Assembly (NCBI RefSeq): GCF_033118175.1
Contig: NC_083696.1
Location: 42,269,001 to 42,333,000, forward strand
DNA: 64,000 nucleotides
Source: Dama dama
Lineage: Eukaryota; Chordata; Mammalia; Artiodactyla; Cervidae
Direction: 5' to 3'
Shown one piece after another: positions 39,780-51,220 of this stretch. The notes under the pieces were generated by a model. The model ran no database searches. It worked only from the letters and a program-made list of their open reading frames with translations, and was not told the DNA's origin. The translations under genes were made by a program, and so were the position numbers. Every line of letters starts with the position of its first letter. Position 1 is the stretch's first letter.

Positions 39780-41771
39780 TATTCTTTTGCATTTCAGTCC
39801 CCTATAATGAAAAGGACATCTTTTTTTGGTGTTAGTTCTAGAAGGTCTTGCAGGTCTTCATAGAACCATTCAACTTCAGCTTTTTCAACATTGTTGGTTG
39901 GGGCATAGACTAGGATTATTGTGATATAGAATGGTTTGCCTTGGAAATGAACAGAGATCTTTCTGTCATTTTTTGAGATTGAATCCAAGTACTGCATTTC
40001 AAATTCTTTTGTTGACTATGATGGCTACTCCATTTCTTCTAAGGGACTCTTCCCTACAGTAGTAGATATAATGGTCATCTGAGTTAAATTCATCCATTCC
40101 AGTCCATTTTAGTTTGCTGATTCTTAAAAGGTTGAACTAATTCCTAAATTCCTAAAATGTTCATTCTTGCCATCTCTTGTTTGACCACTTCCAATTTGCC
40201 TTAATTCATGGCCCTAACATTCCAGATTCCTATGCAATATTGATCTTTACAGCACTGGACTTTACTTCCATCACCAGTCACTTCCAAAATTGGGTGTTGT
40301 TTTTGCTTTGGCTCCATCTCTTCATTCTTTCTGGAGTTATTTCTCCACTGATCTCCAGTAGCATATTGGGCACCTACAGAACTGGGGAGTTTATTTTTCA
40401 GTGTCCTATCTTTTTGCCTTTTCTTACTGTTCATGGGGTTCTCAAGGCAAGAATACTGAAGTGGTTTGCTATTCTCTTCTCCAGTGGACCACGTTTTGTC
40501 AGTAGGAAGTCAAGAAACACCTGGAGTAACAGGCAAATTTGGCCTTGGATTACAGCATGAAGCAAGGCAACGACTAATAGAGTTTTGCCAAGAGAATTCA
40601 CTGGTCATAGCAAACATTCTTCCAACAACACAAGAGAAGACTCTACACAAGACTTTACTCTAGACATCACTAGATGGTCAATACTGAAATCAGATTGATT
40701 ATATTCTTTGCAGCCAAAGATGGAGAAGCTCTATACAATCAGCAAAAACAAGACTAGGAACTGACTGTGACTCAGATCATGAATTCCTTATTGCCAAATT
40801 CAGACTTAAATTGACGAAAGTAGGGAAAACCACTACTTTAAGATTATACAGTGGAAGTGACAAAGATTCAAAGGATTATTAGATCTGATAGAAAGAGTGC
40901 CTGAAGAACTATGGACATTGGTTAGTGACATTGTACAGGAGGCAAGGATCAAGACCATCTCCAAGAAAAAGAAATGCAAAAAGGCAAAATGGTTGCCTGA
41001 GGAGGCCTTACAAATAGCTGTGAAAAGAAGAAAAGCAAAAGGCAAAGGAGAAAAGGAAAGATATACCAATTTGAATGCAGAGTTCCAAAGAATAGCAAGG
41101 AGAGATAAGAAAGTCTTCCTCTGTGATCAATGCAAAGAAAGAGGGAAACAATAGAATGGGAAAGACTAGAGATCTCTTCAAGAAAATCAGAGATACCAAG
41201 GGAACATTTCATGCAAATATAGGCACAATAAAGGACAGAAACGGTATGGACCTAACAGAAGCAGAAGATAATTAAGAAGAGGTGGCAAGAATACACAGAA
41301 CTATACAAAAAAAACATCTTCACAAAGAAGAACTAAAGAGCCTCTTGATGAAAGTGAAAGAGGAGAGTGGAAAAGTTGGCTTAAAACTCAACATTCAGAA
41401 AACTAAGATCATGGCATCTGGTCCCATCCCTTCATGGCAAAGAGATGGGAAACCATGGAAAAAATGACAGACTTTATTTTTCTGAATATTCATTGGAAGG
41501 ACTGACGCTGAAGCTGAAACTCCAATACTTTGGCCACCTGATGTGAAGAACTGACTCATTTGAAAAGACCCTGATGCTGGGAAAGATTGAAGGTGGGAGC
41601 AGAAGGGAACGAGAGAGGATGAGATGACTGGATGGCATCATCGACTCACTGGACATGATTTTGAGTAAACTCTGGGAGTTGGTGATGGACAGGGAGGCCT
41701 AGTGTACTGTAATCTATGGGGTCCCAAGGAGTCAGACATGACTGAGTGACTGAACTGACTGACTGACTGAC
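39780..41771 (+). mobile_element. BovB LINE with 5' inversion (twin priming) and two internal deletions
   Basis: 39785-40500 is antisense BovB 5' region (endonuclease domain: 'caaggcaaaccattctatat' in sense). From 40501 the rest runs in sense to a 'tgac/tgaac' tail at 41745-41771. In BovB sense order, the inverted part ends exactly where the sense part starts ('..taggaagtcaagaaac'), so the inversion lost almost nothing. The sense part lacks two blocks: near 41325, where the frame jumps from the region before the RT to the block after the RT active site ('gaactaaagagcctcttgat'), and near 41488, where it jumps to the C-terminal region ('attcattggaaggactgacg'). RT is therefore mostly absent. Inserted in the L1M. 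Confidence 0.85.
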
Positions 41772-42815
41772 CCTTTGGTCATTGAATGGCTTTTGCATGC
41801 TTATTTAAAAAAATCAATTATCTTCATGGGCTGTTTCTTGACACTTTCTTTCTTTTTCATTAATCTATGTATCTATTCCTTCATCAATACTAGGTTGTCT
41901 TGATTACTGTGCCTGTATAATAAGTCATAAAATTGCATAGTTTGATTCCTCCAAGTTTATTCTTCTCTTTCAAAACTGTTTTAGCTACTCTAGTTCCTTA
42001 TAAGTTTTAGAATAAACTTGTCCATTCTATGAAGTATCTATAAAAATCATTGTGGGGATTTTAGTAGAATTACATTAATCATAAAGATCATTTTGGGGAG
42101 AACCAGCATCTTAACTATGCTGAGTCTTCCAATCCATGGACACAATATGTTTAACCACTTATTTCAATCATCTCAGATTTCATTCATTAGCATTTTGTAA
42201 TTTTTATCATACAGATTCTATATATGGTATATTAGATTTATACCAAATCATTTCATTGCTTTGGAATTACTCTAACTAGAATTATTTTGGTTTCAAAACA
42301 TATATTGTAAGTATACAGAAATATAATAAATTTGTGTGTTGACCTTGTATTCTTTAATCTTGCTTAATTCTAATTTTCATTCTAGAAGGGTTACTATTAT
42401 TATTATTTGTGTTTTGGAATTTTATACATAAACTGTCATGCTATCTGCAAATAGGGACACTTTTATTTCTTCATTTCCAATCTTTATGCCTTATATTTAT
42501 TTTTCTTCCCTTATTACACTTGCTAGGACTTCTAGTACAATATTGAATAGGATTGCTTTTAGTGTGCATCATTGCCATGTTCCTGATCTTAGGAAAAGCT
42601 AATCTTTTACCAGTACACACTATCTTATTTGTAGAGATTTTATACATGCCCTTTATCAGACTGATGAGATTTCTTCTGTTCTTGGTTTGTTGAAAATTTT
42701 TATCATGTACTATGCTAAAATTTTCAAATTCTTTTATTGCATCAATTGATATGTTCATGTGCTTTTTCTTCTTTAGATGATTCATATGATAAGTTAGAAT
42801 GATTGATTTTTCAAT
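41772..42815 (-). mobile_element. Old L1 (L1M), fragment 2: ORF2 reverse transcriptase region
   Basis: Antisense continuation: 'ggtcattgaatggcttttgc', 'cttgattactgtgcctgtat', 'ccaatccatggacacaatat', 'aggattgcttttagtgtgca'. A 120-residue frame (42471-42833) reads as degraded RT. Cut at 42816 by a TA-flanked DNA element. Confidence 0.83.
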
Positions 42816-42845
42816 TACAGGTCTTCCCCACAATCTCAGTGTATC
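42816..42845 (+). mobile_element. DNA transposon (Tigger-like), left end, split by BovB
   Basis: 'tacaggtcttccccac' forms an inverted terminal repeat with the right end '..gagagatacctgta' (to 55741). Both ends are next to a TA (42816-42817 and 55740-55741), the target of Tc1/mariner/pogo-type elements. Removing 42818-55741 rejoins the L1M reading '..tttttcaatta' to 'ttgagctaaccttgtg'. The family name is not certain. Confidence 0.6.
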
Positions 42846-43331
42846 AGTCAGTTGAGTTCAGTCACTCAGTCGTGTCTGACTCTTTGTGACCCCATGGACT
42901 GCAGCACACCAGGCCTCCCGGTTCATCACCAACATCCAGAGCTTACTCAACTCATTTCCATTGAATCAGTGATACCATGCAACTATCTCATCTGGTGTTG
43001 TCCCCTTCACCACCAGATGTCAATTTTCCCCAGCATCAGGGTCTTCTGAAATGAGTCAGCTCTTCGCATCAAGTGGCCAAAATATTGGAGTTTCAGCTTC
43101 AACATCAGTTCTTCCAATGAACACCCAGGACTGATCTCCTTTAGGATGGACTGGTTGGATCTCCTTGCAGTCCAAGGGACTCTCAAGAGTCTTCTCCAAC
43201 ACCACAGTTCAAAAGCATCAATTCGTTGGCACTCAGCTTTCTTTATAGTCCAACTCTCACATCTATACATGACCACTGGAAAAACCATAGCCTTGACTAA
43301 ACAGACCTTTGTTGGCAAAGTAATGTCTCTG
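42846..43331 (-). mobile_element. Near full-length BovB LINE, fragment 1: 3' end
   Basis: Antisense BovB 3' end: 'cactcagtcgtgtctgactc', 'ggccaaaatattggagtttc', 'ggactggttggatctccttg', to 'gttggcaaagtaatgtctct'. It stops at 43331, where a young L1 begins, and resumes at 52467 ('tgtctctgctttttaatatg'). Frame 43007-43318 is the RTE C-terminal part with stops. Confidence 0.92.
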
Positions 43332-43732
43332 TTTTTTATTTTATTTTATTTTTTATTTTTCATATCTATTTCTTTCTTTTTTTCATTTATTTTTATTAGT
43401 TGGAGGCTAATTACTTTACAATATTGTAGTGGTTTTTGCCATACATTGACATGAATCAGCCATGGATTTACATGTGTTCCCCATCCCGATCCCCCCTCCC
43501 GCCTCCCTCCCCATCCCATCCCTCTGGGTCTTCCCAGTGCACCAGCCCTGAGCACTTGTCTCATCCATCCAACCTGGGCTGGTGGTCTGTTTCACCCTTG
43601 ATAGTATACTTGTTTCAATGCTATTCTCTAAGAACATCCCACCCTCGCCTTCTCCCACAGAGTCCAAAAGTCTGTTCTGTATTTCTGTGTCTCTTTTTCT
43701 GTTTTGCATATAGGGTTATCGTTACCATCTTT

Positions 43733-46700
43733 TTAAATTCCATATATATGCATTAGTATACTGTGTTGGTGTTTATCTTTCTGACTTACTTTACTCTGTA
43801 TAATGGGCTCCAGTTTCATCCATCTCATTAGAACTGATTCAAATGAATCCTTTTTAATGGCTGAGTAATAGTCCATGGTGTATATGTACCACAGCTTCTT
43901 TATCCATTCGTCTGCTGATGGGCATCAAGGTTGCTTCCATGTCCTGGCTATTATGAACAGTGCTGCGATGAACATTGGGGTGCATGTGTCTCTTTCAGAT
44001 CTGGTTTCCTTGGTGTGTATGCCCAGGAGTGGGATTGCTGGGTCATATGGCAGTTCTATTTCCAGTTTTTTAAGGAATCTCCATACTGTTCTCCATAGTG
44101 GCTGTACTAGTTTGCATTCCCACCAACAGTGTAAGAGGGTTCCCTTTTCTCCACACCCTCTCCAGCATTTATTGCTTGTAGACTTTTGGATAGCAGCCAT
44201 TCTGACTGGCGTGTAATGGTACCTCATTATGGTTTTGGTTTGCATTTCTCTGATGATGAATGATGTTGAGCATCTTTTTATGTGTTTGTTAGCCATCTGT
44301 ATGTCTTCTTTGGAGAAATGTCTGTTTAGTTCTTTGGTCCATTTTTTTGATTGGGTCATTTATTTTTCTGGAATTGAGCTGCAAGAATTGCTTGTATATT
44401 TCTGAGATTAATCTTTTGTCTGTTGCTTCATTTGCTATTATTTTCTTCCATTCTGAAGGCTTTCTTTTCACCTTGCTTATAGTTTCCTTTGTTGTGCAAA
44501 AGCTTTTAAGTTTAATTAGGTCCCATTTGTTTATTTTTTCTTTTATTTCCAATATTCTGGGAGGTGGGTCATAGAGGATCCTGCTGTGATTTATGTCGGA
44601 GAGTGTTTTGCCTATGTTCTCCTCTAGGAGTTTTACAGTTTCTGGTCTTACATTTAGATCTTTAATCCATCTTGAGTTTATTTTTGTGTATGGTGTTAGA
44701 GAGTGTTCTAGTTTCATTCTTTTACAAGTGATTGACCAGTTTTCACAGCACCACTTGTTAAAGAGGTTGTCTTTTTTCCATTGTAAACTCTTGCCTCCTC
44801 TGTCGAAGAAAAGGTGTCCATAGGTAGATGGATTTATCTCTGGGTTTTCTATTTTGTTCCACTGATCTATATTCTTGTCTTTGTGCCAGTACCATACTGT
44901 CTTGATGACTGTGGCTTTGTAGTAGAGCCTAAAGTCACGCAGGTTGATTCCTCCAGTTCCCTTCTTCTTTCTCAAGACTGCTTTGGCTATTCAAGGTTTT
45001 TTGTATTTCCATACAAATTGTGAAATTATTTGTTCTAGTTCTGTGAAGAATACCGTTGGTAGCTTGAGAGGGATTGCATTGAATCTATAGATTGCTTTGG
45101 GTAGCATACTCATTTTCACAATATTGATTCTTCCAATCCATCAACACTGTATAGTTCTCCATCTATTTGTGTCCTCTTTGATTTCTTTCATCAGCATTTT
45201 ATAGTTTTCTATGTATAGGTTTTTTGTTTCTTTAGGTAGATATACTCCTAAGTATTTTATTCTTTTTGTTGAAATGGTGAATGGTATTGTTTCCTTAATT
45301 TCTCTTTCTGTTTTCTCATTGTTAGTGTATAGGAATGCAAGGGATTTCTGTGTGTTAATTTTATATCCTGCAACTTTACTATATTTGTTGATTAGCTCTA
45401 GTAATTTTCTGGTAGAGTCTTTAGGGTTTTCTTTGTAGAGGATCATGTCATCTGCAAACAATGAGAGTTTCACTTCTTCTTTTCCTATCTGGATTCCTTT
45501 TATTTCTTTTTCTGCTCTGACTGCTGTGGCCAAAACTATGTTGAATAGTATGGTCAGAGTGGGCGCCCTTGTCTTGTTCCTGATTTTAGGGGAAATGCTT
45601 TCAATTTTTCACCATTGAGGATAATGTTTGCTGTGGGTTTGTCATATATAGCTTTTATTATGTTGAGGTATGTTCCTTCTATTCCTGCTTTCTGGAGAGT
45701 TTTTATCATAATGGATGTTGAATTTTGTCAAAGGCTTTTTCTGCATCTATTGAGATAATCATATGGTTTTTTTCTTTCAATTTGTTAATGTGGTGTATTA
45801 CATTGATTGATTTGTGGATATTAAAGAATCCTTGAATCCCTGGGATAAAGCCCACTTGGTCATGATGTATGATGTTTTTAATATGTTGTTGGATTCTGTT
45901 TGCTAGAATTTTGTTAAGGATTTTTGCATCTATGTTCATCAGTGATATTGGCCTGTAGTTTTCTCTTTTTGTGGCATCTTTGTCTGAATTAGGGTGATGG
46001 TGGCCTCATAGAATGAGTTTGAAGTTTACCTTCTTCTGCAATTTTCTGGAAGAGTTTGAGTAAGATAGGTGTTAGCTCTTCTCTAAATTTTTGGTAGAAT
46101 TCAGCTGTGAAGCCATCTGGTCCTGGGCTTTTGTTTGCTGGAAGATTTTTGATTACAGTTTCGATTTCCTTGCTTGAGATGGGTCTGTTAAGATCTTCTA
46201 TTTCTTCCTGGTTCAGTTTTGGAAAGTTATGCTTTTCTAAGAATTTGTCCATTTCTTCCAAGTTGTCCATTTTATTGGCATAGAGCTGCTGGTAGTAGTC
46301 TCTTATGATCCTTTGTATTTCAGTGTTGTCTGTTGTGATCTCTCCATTTTCATTTCTAATTTTGTTGATTTGGTTCTTCTCCCTTCGTTTCTTAATGAGT
46401 CTGGCTAACGGTTTGTCAATTTTGTTTATCTTTTCAGAAAACCAGCTTTTAGCTTTGTTGATTTTTGCTATGGTCCTCTTGTTTCTTTTGCATTTATTTC
46501 TGCCCTAATTTTTAAGATTTCTTTCCTTCTACTAACCCTGGGGTTCTTCATTTCTTCCTTCTCTAGTTGCTTTACGTGTAGAGTTAGGTTATTTATCTGA
46601 CTTTTTTTCTTGTTTCTTCAGGTAAGCCTGTAATGATATGAACCTTCCCCTTAGCACTGCTTTTACAGTGTCCCACAGGTTTTGGGTTGTTGTGTTTTCA

Positions 46701-47534
46701 TTTTCATTTGTTTCTATGCATATTTTGATTTCTTTTTTGATTTCTTCTATGATTTGTTGGTTATTCAGAACCGTTTTATTTAGCCTCCATATGTTTGAAT
46801 TTTTAATATTTTTTTCCCCTGTAATTGAGATCTAATCTTACTGCATTGTGGTCAGAAAAGATGACTGGAATGATTTCAAATTTTTTGAATTTACCAAGGC
46901 TAGATTTATGGCCCAGGATGCGACCTATTCTGGAGAAGGTTCCATGTGCACTTGAGAAAAAGGTGAAATTAATTGTTTTGTGGTGAAATGTCCTATAGAT
47001 ATCAATTAGGTCTAGCTGGTCCATTGTGCCATTTAAAGTTTGTGTTTCCATGTTAATTTTCTGTTTAGTTGATCTATCCATCGGTGTGAGTGGGGTATTA
47101 AAGTCTCCCACTATTATTGTGTTATTGTTAATTTCCCCTTTCATACTCATTAGCATTTGCCTTACATATTGTGATGCTCCTATGTTGGGTGCATATATAT
47201 TTGTAATTGTTATACCTTCTTCTTGGATTGATCCTTTGATCATTATGTAGTGTCCTTCTTTGTCTCTTTTCACATCCTTTATTTTAAAGTCTTTTTTATC
47301 TGATATGAGTATTGCGACTCTTGCTTTCTTTTGGTCTCCGTTTGAGTGAAATATTTTTTTCCAGCCCTTCACTTTCAGTCTGTTTGTGTCCCTTGTTTTG
47401 AGATGGGTCTCTTGTAGACAGCATATATACGGGTCTTGTTTTTGTATCCATTCAGCCAGTCTTTGTCTTTTGGTTGGGGCATTCAACCCATTTACATTTA
47501 AGGTAATTATTGATAGGTATGGTCCCGGTCCCAT
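43733..47534 (-). pseudogene. L1-BT ORF2 pseudogene (endonuclease, reverse transcriptase, Cys motif)
   Basis: Frames in order from the 5' side: endonuclease 46803-47534 ('LNVNGLNAPTKR', 'CCLQETHL', 'IIVGDFNTPL', 'VIFSDHNAV'). In the usual 'SRIDxIL' motif the aspartate is glycine ('FSRIGRILGHKS'). RT pieces lie at 45989-46270 ('NKSPGPDGFTAEFYQ'), 45706-45939 ('KAFDKIQHPL') and 45141-45533 ('LSLFADDMILY', FADD box intact). Connection and C-terminal parts are at 44289-44975 and 43925-44359, with cysteine motif 'CWRGCGEKGTLLHCWWEC' intact. At least five frame breaks separate the pieces. ORF2 normally makes one protein of roughly 1,270 residues; this copy cannot. Confidence 0.88.
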
Positions 47535-47641
47535 TTACTTTGTTGTTTTGGGTTCGCATTCATACAACCTTTCTGTGTTTCCTGTCTAGAGAAGATTCTT
47601 TAGCATTTGTTGAAGAGCTGGTTTGGTGGTGCTGAATTCTC

Positions 47642-48511
47642 TCAGCTTTTGCTTGTCTGTAAAGCTTTTGAATTCTCCTTCATATCTGAATGAGATCCTT
47701 GCTGGGTACAGTAATCTGGGTGGGTGTAGGTTATTCTTTTTATTACTTTAAGTATGTCCTGCCATTCCCTTCTGGCCTGGAGGGTTTCTATTGATAGATC
47801 AGCTGTTATCCTTATGGGAATCCCTTTGTGTGTTATTTGTTGTTTCTCCTTTGCTGCTTTTAACATTTGTTCTTTGTGTTTGATCTTTGTTAATTTGATT
47901 AATATGTGTCTTGGGGTGTTTTGCCTTGGGTTTATCCTGTTTGGGACTCTGGATTTCTTGGGACTTGAGTAACTATTTCCTTCCCCATTTTAGGAAAATT
48001 TTCAGTTACTATCTCCTTGAGTATTTTCTCATGGCCTTTCTTTTTGTCTTATTCTTCTGGGACTCCTATGATTCGAATGTTGGGGCATTTCACATTGTCC
48101 CAGAGGTCCCTGAGATTGTCCTCATTTCTTTTGATTCTTTTTTCCTTTTTTCTCTGATTCATTTATTTCCACCATTTTATCTTCTACCTCACTTATCCTA
48201 TCTTCTGCCTCCATTATTCTACTGTTGGTTCCCTCCAGAGTGTTTTTGATCTCATTTATCGCGTTATTCATTTTTAATTGACTGTTTTTTATTTCTTCTA
48301 GGTCCTTGTTAAACATTTCTTGCATCTTTTCAACACTTGTCTCCAGGCTATTTATCTGTAACTCCATTTTGTTTTCAAGATTTTGGATCATTTTTATTAT
48401 CATTATTCTAAATTCTTTTTCAGGTAGATTCCCTATTTCCTCCTCTTTTATTTGGCTTGATGGACATTTTTCATGTTGCTTTACCTGCTGGGTATTTCTC
48501 TGCCTTTTCAT
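47642..48511 (-). pseudogene. L1-BT ORF1 pseudogene (RNA-binding coiled-coil protein)
   Basis: The N-terminal 129-residue frame (48122-48511) has the lysine/glutamate-rich coiled coil ('LENKMELQINSLETSVEKM', 'EDRISEVEDKMVEINESEK'). The C-terminal 74-residue frame (47642-47866) has the RNA-binding C-terminal domain ('LSIETLQARREWQDILKVI'). The middle (47867-48121) needs other frames, so at least two frameshifts break it. It lies about 100 bp upstream of ORF2, as usual for L1. Confidence 0.85.
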
Positions 48512-48519
48512 CTTGTTTA

Positions 48520-49965
48520 GATTGCTGTGTTTGGGGTGGCCTTTCTGTATTCTGTTAGCCTGTTGTTTCTTTTTATTGTGGAGGTTTCTCCCAGTGGGTG
48601 GGGTTGGACGACTGGCTTGTCAAGGTTTCCTGGTTAGGGAAGCTTGTGTCCGTGTTCTGGTGCATGGAACTGGATTTCTTCTCTCTGGAGTGCAATGGAG
48701 TGTCCATTAGTGAGTTTTGAGATGGGTCTATGTGTTTGGTGTGACTTTGGGCAGCCTGTATGTTGATGCTCAGGGCTATGTTCCTGTGGCTGGAGAATTT
48801 GCATGGTATATCTTGCTCTGGAACTTATTGGCTCTTGGGTGGTGGTTGGTTTCAGTGTAGGTATGGAGGCTTTTGGATGATCTCTTATTACTTAATGTTC
48901 CCTGTAGTCAGGAGTTCTCTGGTGTTCTCAGGTTTTGGGCTTAAGTATCCTGCCTCTGGATTTCAGTCTTATTCTTCCAGTAGCCTCAAGACTTCTCCAA
49001 CTATACAGCACTGATAATAAAACTTCTAGGTTAATGGTGAAAAGATTCTCCCCCATTAGGGACACCCAGAGAGGTTCACAGAGTTACATGAAGAAGAGGA
49101 GAGGGAGGAAGGAGATAGAGATGAGCAGGAGGAGAAAAAGGGGACTCAAGAGGAGAGAGACAGATCTGCACAGTACTCTGTTCCCTAAGTGTTCTCTGTA
49201 GCCAAGACATCCACAGAGATTCACAGAATTGGATTGAGAAGAGAAGGGGGAGGGAGGAAATAGAGGTATCTGAGGGAGAAAACAGAGTCAAAAGGGGGAG
49301 AGAGTAATCAACACACTCCTCAGTAAAAATGGGTACTGAATATTGGATTCTTAAATGTCCAAAATTGATATCAAATACTGAAAAACAAAGATTAAAAATC
49401 TAGAGTAGAGGTTAGACTCTTAAAAATATAATATTAAATACAAAAACACACAAAAAATTAAGAAATATATATGAAGTTCACTTTAAAAATAGGGTCTTCT
49501 TTTTTTTGCAAGGTTATAGTGAAATGAAAAAGAAAATTAAGGAGTAATAGAGGAGTAATAAAGGACTTTAAAAGAAAATAAAAGAAAAAAAAATTTTTTT
49601 AACTAAAAAAATAGTAAAAATATATGAAAATGAAAATGGAAATCAAGGAGTAATAGAGGGGTAATAGAGCACTTTAAAACAAAATAAAAGAAAAAAAATA
49701 AAAAAAAATTTTAATTAAAAATAGTAAAAATATATGAAACTAGAAATGAAAATTAACAAGTAATAGAGGACTTTGAAAGAAAATAAAAGAAAATGAAAAT
49801 TAAGGAGTAATAGAGGAGTAAAGGGGAATTTTAAAAGAAAATAAAAGAAAAAAATAATAAAAAAGAAAAAAATTTATTTTAATTAAAAATATAGTAAAAA
49901 TATATCTAGGAATTTATGTGGAGCTGTTGCGGGCAGTGTGGGTTTGGTTCAGTTTCAGATAGCTC
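48520..49965 (-). promoter_or_regulatory. L1-BT 5' UTR, inner part
   Basis: Continuous with ORF1. The 48590-48650 segment is the one that reappears in the chimeric insert at 12326-12375. 49020-49310 is GA-rich, and 49530-49910 is an A-rich tandem repeat. The 5' UTR of L1 carries its internal promoter; this copy is broken by a BovB at 49966. Confidence 0.7.
49530..49910. repeat. AT-rich tandem repeat in the L1-BT 5' UTR
   Basis: The word 'aaggagtaatagagg' (or a one-base variant) recurs at about 49539, 49645, 49755 and 49802, each followed by 'actttaaaagaaaataaaag'-like and 'agtaaaaatatatg'-like blocks. Full units are about 106-110 bp; the third is short (47 bp). Confidence 0.75.
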
Positions 49966-51220
49966 CTTGTTCCAGCTTCAGTTCAGTTCAGTTCAGTTGT
50001 TCAGATGTGTCCGCCTTTCCGCGACCCCATGAATCGCAGCACGCCAGGCCTCGGGGTCCATCACAAACTCCCGGAGTTTACTCAAACTCATGCCCATCGA
50101 GTCAGTGATGCCATCCAGCCATCTCATCCTCTGTCGTCCCCTTCTCCTCCTGCCCCCAATCCCTCCCAGCATCAGGGTCTTTTCCAATGAGTCAACTCTT
50201 CACATGAGGTGGCCAAAGTATTGGAGTTTCAGCCTCAGCATCAGTCCTTCCAATGAGCACCCAGGACTGATCTCCTTCAGGATGGACTGGTTGGATCTCC
50301 TTGCAGTCCAAGGGACTCTCAAGGGTCTTCTCCAACACCACAGTTCAAAAGCATCAATTTTTTGGCACTCAGCTTTCTTCACAGTCCAACTCTCACATCC
50401 ATACATGACCACCGGAAAAACCATAGCCTTGACCAGATGGACCTTTGTTGGCAAAGTAATGTCTCTGCTTTTTAATATGATATCTAGGCTGGTCATAACT
50501 TTCCTTCCAAGGAGTAAGCGTCTTTTAATTTCATGGCTGCAGTCACCATTTGCAGTGATTTTGGAGCCCCCAGAAATAAAGTCTGACACGGTTTCCACTG
50601 TCTCCCCATCTATTTCCCATGAGGTGATGGGACTAGATGCCATGATCTTAGTTTTCTGAATGCTGAGCTTTAAGCCAACTTTTTCACTCTGCTCTTTCAC
50701 TTTCATCAAGAGGCTTTTTAGTTCCTCTTCACTTTCTGACATATGGGTGGTGTCATCTGCATATCTGAAGTTATTGATATTTCTCCCGCCAATCTTGATT
50801 CCAGCTTGTGCTTCTTTTAGCCCAGCGTTTCTCATGATGTACTCTGCATATGAGTTAAATAAGCAGGGTGACAATATACAGCCTTGACGTACTCCTTTTC
50901 CTATTTGGAACCAGTCTGTTGTTCCATGTCCAGTTCTAACTGTTGCTTCCTGACCTGCATACAGGTTTCTCAAGAGGCAGGTCAGGTGGTCTGGTATTCC
51001 CATCTGTTTCAGAATTTTCCACAGTTTATTGTGATCCACACAGTCAAAGGCTTTGGTGTAGTCAATAAAGCAGAAATAGATGTTTTTCTGGAACTCTCTT
51101 GCTTTTTTGATGATCCAGCAGATATTGGCAATTTGATCTCTGATTCGTCTGCCTTTTCTAAAACCAGCTTGAACATCTGGAACTTCTCGGTTCATGTATT
51201 GCTGAAGCTTGTTCCAGCTT
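49966..51220 (-). mobile_element. BovB LINE, 5'-truncated, inserted in the L1-BT 5' UTR
   Basis: Element 49979-51207 with a perfect 13-bp duplication 'cttgttccagctt' (49966-49978 and 51208-51220) and a 'cagtt' tandem tail (49979-50000). It begins within the RT domain. It is the innermost layer of the nest, so it postdates the L1-BT. Confidence 0.96.
49993..51195 (-). pseudogene. BovB reverse transcriptase, partial, one in-frame stop
   Basis: A 331-residue frame (50200-51195) covers the RTE RT: 'VQAGFRKGRRIRDQIANI', 'FIDYTKAFDCVDHNKLWKI', 'GVRQGCILSPCLFNSYAEY' and catalytic 'FRYADDTT'. The frame ends with TGA at 50200-50202, where 'cacctcatgtgaagagtt' reads HLM-stop-R; the other BovB copies in this window have CGA (Arg) there. 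The same frame stays open beyond it to 49993 ('EKTLMLGGIGG', 'RMRWLDGITDSMGM'). So a single CpG-type transition disables an otherwise open frame. N-terminal endonuclease is missing by 5' truncation. Confidence 0.9.
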
